20,942 nt of DNA. It comes from JBOHHR01 sp050740975. Lineage in GTDB: Bacteria; Pseudomonadota; Gammaproteobacteria; JBOHHR01. The first letter of the stretch is position 1; each line of letters opens with the position of its first letter. The stretch is from the NCBI GenBank assembly GCA_050740975.1, contig JBOIEE010000355.1, positions 1-20,942 of the forward strand, written 5' to 3'. The notes beneath the pieces are model-generated. The model had not been told where the DNA came from and ran no database searches. It saw only the letters and a list, made by a program, of their open reading frames with translations. Position numbers and translations under genes: made by a program. Shown piece by piece: positions 8,064 through 14,044 of the stretch.

Positions 8064-8249
8064 ATGTTAGGCGGTGTGTTTTTGATTATTGCTGGGATCT
8101 TGATTGTGTTGTATCCCCCGCTGCTATCGATGATAGCCGCTGTGCTATTTATCGCGCTCGGGGCGATAATGGTGGCAATTGGCTATCACAACCGCAAGCT
8201 GCGGCGCCATTATGACAATCCGGTGATCGAGCTGTTTCTGCGGTTCTAG
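8064..8249 (+). CDS. Small two-segment membrane protein, unknown function
   Basis: A 61-residue protein that is almost all membrane: segments at about residues 3-20 (GGVFLIIAGILIVLYPPLL) and 22-42 (MIAAVLFIALGAIMVAIGY), joined by a tight turn containing PP, and followed by a positively charged tail (HNRKLRRHYDNP). By the positive-inside pattern the tail should be cytoplasmic. The start is supported by GGGAGGG about 7 bases before the ATG. It resembles the many short two-helix proteins of unknown role (DUF3096-like in size and style), but I cannot assign a family. The next gene on this strand, the repeat protein at 8357, begins 107 bases later. Confidence 0.7.
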   Translation: MLGGVFLIIAGILIVLYPPLLSMIAAVLFIALGAIMVAIGYHNRKLRRHYDNPVIELFLRF

Positions 8250-8356
8250 TTTTGAGTACATGGGTATATTGAGGGTATGCCGAGCGAGGCGAGTTGTGGA
8301 GTGGTGTGTAAGGATGGTCTTATCCGGGGCGCCGGCCGACGAACAGAGGGTAGGCC

Positions 8357-8743
8357 TTGCTAGCGTGCACGCTGCTAGCGACTACGCGCGGGATAGAGAT
8401 CGCCGTCGCCTGGGTGCTGGAGATCGCCTGGGGATCCACGGCCGCAGTCGGTTGGCTGCTGGAGGGCGTCGTCGCTGGCGTGTTGGAGATCGCCAGGAAA
8501 TCAGCGATTGTCCTCGGTTGGGCCTTGGAACAAGCGGTCGTTTGGGTGTTAGAAATCGCATGCCGATTTACGGTTGCACTTGGTTGGCTGCTGGAGGGGG
8601 CCGTCGCCGGGGTGTTGGAGATCGCAAGGGAGTGGGTGGTTGTTATGGGCTGGGTGTTGGAGCTCGTCGTCGCCTGGGTGCTGGAGATCGCCTGGGGATC
8701 TGCGGTCGCGATCGGTTGGCTGCTGGAGGGGGCCGTCGGTTAA
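8357..8743 (+). CDS. Hydrophobic 22-residue-repeat protein, not recognised
   Basis: A 128-residue frame starting at TTG 8357 (stop in frame just upstream at 8351; AGAGGG 6 bases before the start). After a short head (residues 1-19, ending in a partial repeat GIEIAVAW) it consists entirely of five tandem units of 22 residues, at 20-41, 42-63, 64-85, 86-107 and 108-128. Each unit follows the pattern V-L-E-I-A, seven variable residues, G-W-x-L-E, then five mostly small hydrophobic residues. Trp and Glu recur at fixed positions, Pro is absent, and overall the chain is strongly hydrophobic with about ten regularly spaced Glu. That suggests a long helix or a stack of membrane-length helices. Unit divergence at the base level while VLEIA, GW and LE are kept argues for selection on this frame. 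No family recognised; whether it is expressed is unknown. Confidence 0.5.
   Translation: MLACTLLATTRGIEIAVAWVLEIAWGSTAAVGWLLEGVVAGVLEIARKSAIVLGWALEQAVVWVLEIACRFTVALGWLLEGAVAGVLEIAREWVVVMGWVLELVVAWVLEIAWGSAVAIGWLLEGAVG
8414..8740 (+). repeat. Five tandem 66-base units
   Basis: Units begin at 8414, 8480, 8546, 8612 and 8678; the last is one codon short. Units 1 and 5 are the closest pair: TGGGTGCTGGAGATCGCCTG occurs at 8411 and again at 8675, exactly 4 x 66 bases apart. Within each unit a related motif recurs (GTGCTGGAG and TGGCTGCTGGAG), so the unit itself may come from an older internal duplication. Confidence 0.85.
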
Positions 8744-9445
8744 GATGTGGGAGACTTCACTTGCGATGAAGCGCATCACCGGGGCGCGCCAAAGCCGTGC
8801 GGCCACGTCCGGGCGGGTCTTCTGCAAGCGGTACCGAATCGGGTGGGCTAAAGGAACTTCTGAGTACATCCCCGTTGTGAGGTTGTTCGCAGCGACAGGC
8901 ACTACGTTAAGGACAGGCCCCACTGAGTAAGCCCCCGCCACACTTGTAGCGTCGATGAGGAATGCAGCGGCCATTTGGACCGCCTATCTATGCAAGCTCA
9001 CGCGTAGGTGCCGAGCAGTGCTTATAAATTGCCCAAAGTGAGGAGAAGCCAATGAGACAAAGCGCTCATGGTGCTGCGCACAATGTTTATGCACAAGGTT
9101 ATCCACGGTTTTGGTGGAAAACTAAGTGTGGCTACGTCTTGCGCTGAGAGTGACCTTGGGGACGAGCGGTAATTGGATCAGGTGTTGTCGCGAGTCATCG
9201 GTGAGCTGGAGGAATCGGCGTCAATGACCGGTTAAGCCCTCGTGCTTTACCGTGGTCAACCCACCCAACAACACTTACAACAGCGGCTATCTAAACCTCT
9301 TGTTGGTCGGTGCTCTCGACCCCAACAAAAGCCGAGCTGGCTTACTGCAAGCCATTGAAGATGACGCCCACCAGCGCGGTAGTTGTTGCCGCCTGCCAAT
9401 GGGGTATCATTAAGCAGTGAATAACTTAGCTAGGAGCCCATCCCG
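8744..9445. other. About 700 bases without a convincing gene
   Basis: No frame here has recognisable protein features. A minus-strand frame (8549-8974) overlaps the tandem repeats and reads repeat DNA, so I do not trust it. A plus-strand stretch at about 9250-9411 reads NPPNNTYNSGYLNLLLVGAL and on to a stop, which might be a gene remnant, but no start or family is visible. Two DnaA-box-like nonamers lie at 9087-9107. Confidence 0.5.
9087..9107 (+). promoter_or_regulatory. Pair of DnaA-box-like nonamers
   Basis: TTATGCACA (9087-9095) matches the DnaA consensus TTATNCACA fully and TTATCCACG (9099-9107) matches it with one mismatch, in direct orientation and 12 bases apart. There is no dnaA, dnaN or strongly A/T-rich unwinding element nearby, so this is a site-level observation only. 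Confidence 0.3.
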
Positions 9446-9784
9446 ATGGCTAAATCTCCGTCAAGACCGGCAGCAGCTTTTCCGGAACGCTCGGGCCGTT
9501 CACGCATTCAGAAGGGAGAACGGCCGTGGGGCGCACCGCTTTTGAGTTTCCGCTATTCCTACCGAGAACTATCGTCCCTGGATGGCAAGACGCACGTAAA
9601 GGCTAAGGAGTGCCGGTTTGAAGACGGGAAAATCACCACGGAAGAGTTCGAAGGTACTACTGGCCTCGATGCCCATACCGATGCGGTGCGTGCGATGCAC
9701 CGTATTGTGCAACAGCAGGCGGCGTTGCTACTGCAACCACTGTCCTGGTTACTTCGTTCCTCGATGCGGAACAAGCCGAAATAG
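9446..9784 (+). CDS. Small protein of unknown function
   Basis: A 112-residue protein with a basic, disordered-looking head (residues 1-28, many Ser, Arg and Pro) and a more regular remainder: alternating residues suggesting beta strands (LLSFRYSYRELSSLDGKTHVKAKECRFEDGKITTEEFEG, about 32-70) followed by a helix (AHTDAVRAMHRIVQQQAALLLQPLSWLL, about 76-103). No membrane segment and no motif I can assign. AGGAG lies 9 bases before the ATG, so the start is well supported. It precedes the DUF2130 gene on the same strand by 165 bases containing a palindrome, so the two need not be one operon. Function not assigned. Confidence 0.6.
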   Translation: MAKSPSRPAAAFPERSGRSRIQKGERPWGAPLLSFRYSYRELSSLDGKTHVKAKECRFEDGKITTEEFEGTTGLDAHTDAVRAMHRIVQQQAALLLQPLSWLLRSSMRNKPK

Positions 9785-9911
9785 GCGTCTGTCGCGAGTT
9801 CGTAGTTCAAGCCGTATCGCGGTTGAAAACACCGTAGCCGTAATGCCCTAGTAACGAATGTTGGGCGGATCACGCCGCTGGGTTACAGCATAGTGTTAAG
9901 AATATAGTCCA

Positions 9912-9926
9912 CAATAGGACCTATTG
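9912..9926. promoter_or_regulatory. Perfect 15-base palindrome, candidate operator
   Basis: CAATAGGACCTATTG reads as two 7-base arms around a central A. It lies 24 bases before the DUF2130 start in a locally A/T-rich stretch, where a promoter or leader would be expected. Operator function is inference. Confidence 0.4.
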
Positions 9927-9949
9927 AATACCGTAATTGGAGTCCTGCC

Positions 9950-11134
9950 ATGGCCTTACAGTCCGAATCGATTCTAGGCCGGCTTCCCGGCCAGCGTACC
10001 CGCCCCGACGAAGAACGCTGTCCTCTGTGCAGTCAGCCACTGCCGCATGATTTGAGCGCGGATGAGCTTCAGGCGCGTCTACAAGAGAAAGAGCGTGCGG
10101 CGGCTCAAGCGATCGAAGGGCGCCTCAGGGCACAATTTGAGGCACAAGAAGCAGCCAAGATCGAAGCAGTTAGGCAACGAGCGGCGGTTGAAGCTGTAGA
10201 ACGAGAGCAGGGGATTTGGGTCGAGGCTAAAACGCAGGCCGAAGCAGTATTGAAGGCTGACATCGCTAAGGCCAACACGGAGAAGACAAAAGCTCTGGAA
10301 GAAAAAGAGGCGGCGCTTGAAGCGGCGAACAAGCTGAAGGCCGATCAGGAAAAGCACATCATTCAGGCGGTTCAAAAGGCCATCCAGGAACAGCGGGAAA
10401 TCCTGGGAAAGGAGAAGACGAACGCGGTGCAACAGTTCCAGGCCCAGGAGTTTGAGAAAACCCAAAGGCTTCAGAAGCAGGTTGAAGCACTGAAACGCCA
10501 GCTCGATCAGAAGACAGCCGGAGAGCTTGGCGAGGGGGCCGAAATCGATCTCTATGAAACGCTGCGAGAGAGCTTCGATGGTGATCGAATTACGCGAATC
10601 AAAAAAGGCCTGCCGGGCGCCGATATCCTGCATGAGGTCAAGCATAACGGACGGGTGTGCGGTTCCATCATCTATGACTCCAAAAATCACAGCGGCTGGC
10701 GGGACAGCTTTGTCGAGAAGCTCAAGACGGATCAGCTTGCTGCGAAGGCGGATCACGCAATCCTGGCTACCAGTTCTTTTCCTCGCGGGGCCCGTCAGCT
10801 TTGCGCCCGGGACGGTGTGATCATCATCGGTCCGGCTCGGGTCGTGGATCTGGTGCGGATCATTCGCGAGCATATCATTCAGACCCACCGGTTACGCCTG
10901 AGCACCGAAGAGCGCGAAAAGAAAACCGAAGCGCTCTATGAGTTCATCAATTCCGACCGCTGTCGACAGCTCATGAGCCGGTACGAAACCATTACAGAAG
11001 ATTTGCTTAAGGTCGATGAAAAAGAAATGAAGGAACACAGGTTTACCTGGGAACGCCGTGGGAAGCTGATTCGCGATTCCCAGAAGGTTCATGGCGACTT
11101 CAGAACCGAGATCGACCGCATTATCGAAGACTGA
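9950..11134 (+). CDS. DUF2130 protein: zinc-like N-terminus, coiled coil, nuclease-like C-terminus
   Basis: A 394-residue protein of the DUF2130 family. Order of parts: a CPLC pair (Cys24, Cys27) that could be half of a zinc site; a long Ala/Glu/Lys/Gln-rich coiled coil (about 35-190); then the conserved domain (about 195-390) with YETLRESFDGDRI, GLPGADILHEVKHNG and GSIIYDSKNHSGW. The spacing of Asp225 and Asp243-Ser-Lys245 is like the PD-(D/E)xK nuclease core, and I infer a possible DNA-cutting or DNA-binding role; the family has no established function that I know of. The start is supported by TGGAG 8 bases before the ATG. It sits upstream of a restriction-modification set, which fits a defence context but does not prove it. 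No partner gene is obvious. Confidence 0.82.
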   Translation: MALQSESILGRLPGQRTRPDEERCPLCSQPLPHDLSADELQARLQEKERAAAQAIEGRLRAQFEAQEAAKIEAVRQRAAVEAVEREQGIWVEAKTQAEAVLKADIAKANTEKTKALEEKEAALEAANKLKADQEKHIIQAVQKAIQEQREILGKEKTNAVQQFQAQEFEKTQRLQKQVEALKRQLDQKTAGELGEGAEIDLYETLRESFDGDRITRIKKGLPGADILHEVKHNGRVCGSIIYDSKNHSGWRDSFVEKLKTDQLAAKADHAILATSSFPRGARQLCARDGVIIIGPARVVDLVRIIREHIIQTHRLRLSTEEREKKTEALYEFINSDRCRQLMSRYETITEDLLKVDEKEMKEHRFTWERRGKLIRDSQKVHGDFRTEIDRIIED

Positions 11135-11253
11135 AGCATCCCTGAGAGCATCCGCCGCCCGGCGACCCGCTGAAGCGGCGAAGAACTGTAGGCGGATTGC
11201 AGGAGCCCGGGCTGGGGTATCAGGGCGTGGTCTCGCCCTTAAAGCCCCAGCAC

Positions 11254-11552
11254 CGGTGTTGACTAGCCAAAGCCCTCCCTCCTTGTCCCAGGCCAGTTCA
11301 TGGATATCGATGTCGCCTCGACATCTCGCAGTTGGTCCCAGTGTCCCACCCGCTGCCGCCGTTGCAGGTGTCGGTGTCCGCCCGCCGTCGAGCGCATCTC
11401 CACCCGGACGCAGGATAATCGACCAACTCGTCCCTGAAAGGCTGCCGGGTTCGCGGATCTCCGCCATGCTAGGCAAGGTGGCAGCCTACCCTGACCGGAT
11501 TCCAAGAACCAGAGCTTGCCTTGATACCAGCGCGGCGAGTGGGGCATAGACA
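11254..11552 (-). pseudogene. Scrambled remnants of a TIGR03032-family gene
   Basis: Two pieces of minus-strand sequence carry strong TIGR03032 motifs. One (about 11552-11481) reads LSMPHSPRWYQG and KLWFLESGQG; the other (11317-11254) reads GDIDIHELAW and GGLWLVNT. In intact members of this family the GDIDIH motif comes first and LSMPHSPRW about 100 residues later; here the order is reversed along the strand, and the two pieces are separated by unrecognisable sequence. The frames also differ from one continuous gene and no start or stop bounds them sensibly. This is therefore either a rearranged gene or parts of two decayed copies. The family has no well-defined role (predicted beta-propeller-like). 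It fills the gap between the DUF2130 gene and the restriction-modification promoter. Confidence 0.6.
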
Positions 11553-11590
11553 GAACGGCGCGACGCCAGCGCAGCCCGACAGGTATTATC

Positions 11591-11625
11591 TTGCTCATGC
11601 GCACCAGTGTGGTGTAGACTGGTGC
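11591..11625 (+). promoter_or_regulatory. Candidate promoter with built-in operator for the restriction-modification genes
   Basis: TTGCTC (11591-11596) and TAGACT (11615-11620), 18 bases apart, make a plausible sigma-70 promoter. The same stretch carries an inverted repeat, GCACCAG (11601-11607) and CTGGTGC (11619-11625), plus a TGGTG half-site between them. The second arm overlaps the -10 element, so a protein bound here would block the promoter. The downstream ribbon-helix-helix protein is the natural candidate (inference). Confidence 0.45.
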
Positions 11626-11644
11626 AACTTGCAAGACACCCCCT

Positions 11645-11848
11645 ATGGCCACCGAACCTAAAAAGTCACGACGGGAACCGAAAACCGCACGCGCAACGAT
11701 CAGCTTTCCTACCGAAGTGTATGGGGAACTTGAGAAAATCGCCGAGGCGAAGAAGGTCTCGATCGCGTGGGTCGTGCGCGAAGCGGCGGAGAAGTACATC
11801 GCTGATCAATGGCCCTTATTTGGGAAAGTGGGACAACAGGGCCGTTGA
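11645..11848 (+). CDS. Ribbon-helix-helix (CopG-like) DNA-binding protein
   Basis: A 67-residue protein with a basic head (residues 1-16) and a classic ribbon-helix-helix fold: strand ARATISFP (about 16-23), helix EVYGELEKIAEAKK (about 25-38) and helix IAWVVREAAEKYIAD (about 41-55). Such proteins dimerise and bind short inverted or tandem repeats through the strand. It directly precedes the methyltransferase: its stop codon TGA shares one base with the methyltransferase ATG (TGATG), so the two are translationally coupled. No clear ribosome binding site precedes its own ATG, and the predicted promoter is close, so the leader would be short. I infer that it regulates this restriction-modification set, playing the part that C proteins play elsewhere. 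It could also be an antitoxin-like protein, but no toxin is present. Confidence 0.75.
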   Translation: MATEPKKSRREPKTARATISFPTEVYGELEKIAEAKKVSIAWVVREAAEKYIADQWPLFGKVGQQGR

Positions 11849-12870
11849 TGGGTACTACAAGTAAAGTCAATGGTAGCTACCAGCAATCAGCTCGCCGTCA
11901 CGCCTACTCCGTACGGGAGCCGACACTGCTGGACGAGCCGGCCTACCGGACGCCGTTAGGTTCCGCGTACGTAGCGGATTCCCGCGAGTTGCTGGCTGCG
12001 CTTCCCGAAGATTCCGTCGATCTCGCGCTCACGTCGCCCCCGTACGCCCTGCACTTTAAAAAGGAATATGGCAATGTCGAGAAGCGAGACTATGTAGCCT
12101 GGTTCCTCCCTTTTGCGCGCGCGATCCACCGCGCGTTAAAACCTGAAGGCAGCTTTATCCTAAACATCGGCGGCAGCTTCAATCCCGGCACACCAACGCG
12201 ATCGCTCTATCATTTCAAGTTGGTTGTAGCCCTCGTCGAGGACGTGGGATTTCACCTCGCGCAGGAGTGCTTTTGGTATAATCCGGCGAAGCTGCCGGCA
12301 CCGGCCGAGTGGGTAACCGTCCGGCGGCAGCGGATTAAGGATTCCGTAGAATACGTCTGGTGGCTGTCGAAAACGCCGTGGCCGAAAGCAGACAATCGCA
12401 ATGTCTTAGTGCCGTACAGCCCGGACATGGAGCGCCTGATCAAGAGGGGCTATCGGCCAAAAGCCCGACCTTCGGGACACAACATAACGCACAAATTCCG
12501 GGCTGATAGGGGAGGTTCGATCCCCGCGAACGTCATCGAGCGCGGCAACAACGAAAGTAATTCAGAGTACATTAAAGCATGCCGCACCGCGGGCGTCAAA
12601 GTTCACCCCGCGCGCTTTCCGGCCGCGCTCCCCGACTTCTTCATCAAACTCTGTACGAAGCCCGGCGAGCTGGTGCTTGATCCGTTTGCCGGCAGCAATA
12701 CCACAGGCTACGTGGCGGAATTGCTGGGGCGCCGCTGGATTACCTCCGAACTGAACGCTGATTACGTCCGGGCGAGCGAACTACGATTCATTGTCCAAGG
12801 GGGCACTGGTGACCGCCGAAGAACTCGTCGAGATTCTCAAGCATCTTTACCCCTCGAGCCCTTGGCCTAA
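11848..12870 (+). CDS. Type II DNA methyltransferase, N4-cytosine type, beta class
   Basis: A 340-residue site-specific methyltransferase. Catalytic motif IV is TSPPY (about residues 62-66), the form typical of N4-methylcytosine enzymes, and the cofactor-binding motif I, DPFAGSNTTG (about 278-287), comes near the C-terminus; this order defines the beta class. The region between (about 130-265) should contain the target-recognition part. The enzyme transfers a methyl group from S-adenosylmethionine to cytosine in its recognition sequence and protects host DNA from the partner endonuclease. Start: ATG 11848 overlaps the regulator stop; the frame is open from 11809 but an earlier start would lie inside the regulator gene. 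Its 3' end overlaps the next gene by 62 bases. The recognition sequence cannot be read from the protein. Confidence 0.88.
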   Translation: MGTTSKVNGSYQQSARRHAYSVREPTLLDEPAYRTPLGSAYVADSRELLAALPEDSVDLALTSPPYALHFKKEYGNVEKRDYVAWFLPFARAIHRALKPEGSFILNIGGSFNPGTPTRSLYHFKLVVALVEDVGFHLAQECFWYNPAKLPAPAEWVTVRRQRIKDSVEYVWWLSKTPWPKADNRNVLVPYSPDMERLIKRGYRPKARPSGHNITHKFRADRGGSIPANVIERGNNESNSEYIKACRTAGVKVHPARFPAALPDFFIKLCTKPGELVLDPFAGSNTTGYVAELLGRRWITSELNADYVRASELRFIVQGGTGDRRRTRRDSQASLPLEPLA

Positions 12871-13785
12871 ACCATTCAATCTCCTAAAAGGCCGCCAACT
12901 CGTGGAATCCGGTCACGAAGTCGGCGCCGCTGCTCGACAGGTCGGCACAACGAGCAGGCGCCTACGCGCGTTCTGCGAGTCGGTCGATGCGCTGTCCGAA
13001 TTGTTCGGGTCCCAACCGCCAGACGACAACGCCCGTAAAGACGCACGTCAGATTCTGGGGAACCTAATCGTTGGTGGGTGCGCTGAGATTACGTTCGAGG
13101 AAATCTACAGAGCGCACATGCCTACGACGGAGCTCGAGCTGCGCGACCTCCGCGAGGGGCGCTCTGATACTGACTATCGACTTTTCAACGGGAGGGGGAG
13201 ACCGGTCTACCGCGTCAACATCAAGTTCCACGGCTCGCTGTTCCGCCGTGCACAAGAAATGGTGGGTCTTGAGCCGGAGGACTGTTTCGCCTTGGCGACG
13301 TACAAGATTGACGGCGCGTTGCAGAAGCAGAAAAAGGACGAACTTCCGTATATTTTCGTGATCGTGAGCGTGCCAGACCTCAAGTCCGAGTCGGTCGGTG
13401 CTGCCGTACCAGCGGAGCTACAGGATTTCGTTGCTCGTGTGACCGTAAGCAAACGCATCCCTCGCAAGCGCGACATTGAAGATCAAGTTGTGCAGGTTCT
13501 CCAGCAGGAAGGGCACCCGGCGTTCGACGCGACCCGCAAACGTATCGCTGAGGCGCGATGGTACGTGCTCGGAGCAAAAAAGCCGACAAGCTCTTGCGGG
13601 AACTGCTGTTCGTACGGGTGTTCGCGCTGCGCACGCGAAACTTCTCTCGCCAGTTCCGAGGTGCAGAACTCGACATGCACTTCTCGCTATCGCGCGACCT
13701 CACACCGCTATCGACGTACCTCGACATGCTGCGCGACGCGGGATATCCCCGCGTGACGACGCTCCTAGAGCGGGGAGACTACTAG
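12809..13785 (+). CDS. Putative type II restriction endonuclease, frame broken at an A6G slippery site
   Basis: Not a family I can name, but it lies in the endonuclease position, overlapping the methyltransferase. GTG 12809 has AAGGGGG shortly upstream. Residues 1-258 look like a normal folded protein, with a possible PD-(D/E)xK-like core at 119-139 (SDTDYRLF then YRVNIKFHG; Asp120/Asp122 and Lys139, with Asn137 where an acidic residue would be usual). At 13576-13582 the reading frame passes A AAA AAG. In zero frame the protein then runs as Cys/Ser/Arg-rich nonsense to a stop at 13756 (315 residues). In the -1 frame it continues as ADKLLRELLFVRVFALRTRN, then LDMHFSLSRDLTPLSTYLDML to a stop at 13785, giving 325 residues in total. 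Either programmed -1 frameshifting, a one-base loss in the A-run, or a sequence error explains this. Endonuclease function is inferred mainly from context. Confidence 0.6.
13576..13582 (+). other. A AAA AAG heptamer in -1 slippery phase
   Basis: Codons in the zero frame are GCA AAA AAG (13574-13582), so the heptamer A AAA AAG is exactly in the X XXY YYZ phase used by E. coli dnaX. A -1 slip here leads straight into the frame that encodes the plausible C-terminus. Stimulators are weak: GGAG is only one base upstream and GAGG 22 bases upstream; a bulged CCG-A-CAAG/CTTG-CGG hairpin follows with no spacer, and GAAC-TGCT-GTTC lies 18 bases downstream. Confidence 0.5.
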
Positions 13786-14044
13786 CGGAGGTACAATCCC
13801 GTTGTTGCCGCGCTTCTCCTGCGCCAAACGCCGATAGCTTTTTCCCAAGCGACCAACGTCGTCCCGACTAGGTAGGTGATCCGGCCCTACACCAAAGCCA
13901 TTCCCGGTGACGGGGCGATGTCCGTGCTATCCTGGAGATCATACCAAAGCATGAATTCCCGAAAAGGACAGCGGTCTAAAATTTAAAGCTATCGAACTCA
14001 TCGCCGCGATGCGTGGAAGCGCACTGACGGCGGAGACCTGGAGA

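Noticed and set aside
8414..8740. CRISPR-like array
   Set aside because: The repeats are contiguous 66-base units with no unique spacers, coding in one frame.
8260..8769. 169-residue frame over the tandem repeats (and a minus-strand frame 8549-8974)
   Set aside because: Both read the same repeat DNA in other frames; the Arg/Gly-rich and Gln/His/Pro-rich products lack the conserved hydrophobic pattern, and the frame at 8357 shows the clearer constraint.
9087..9107. Chromosomal replication origin
   Set aside because: Only two DnaA-like boxes, no dnaA or dnaN neighbour and no A/T-rich unwinding region, so an origin call is not supported.
10079..10888. 269-residue minus-strand frame opposite the DUF2130 gene
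   Set aside because: Leu/Phe-rich antisense of a coiled coil; the plus strand carries the family motifs and a ribosome binding site.
10892..11476. 194-residue minus-strand frame as an intact gene
   Set aside because: Its N-terminal half includes one TIGR03032 motif, but the rest is antisense to the DUF2130 gene and the family order is broken, so it is treated as a remnant.
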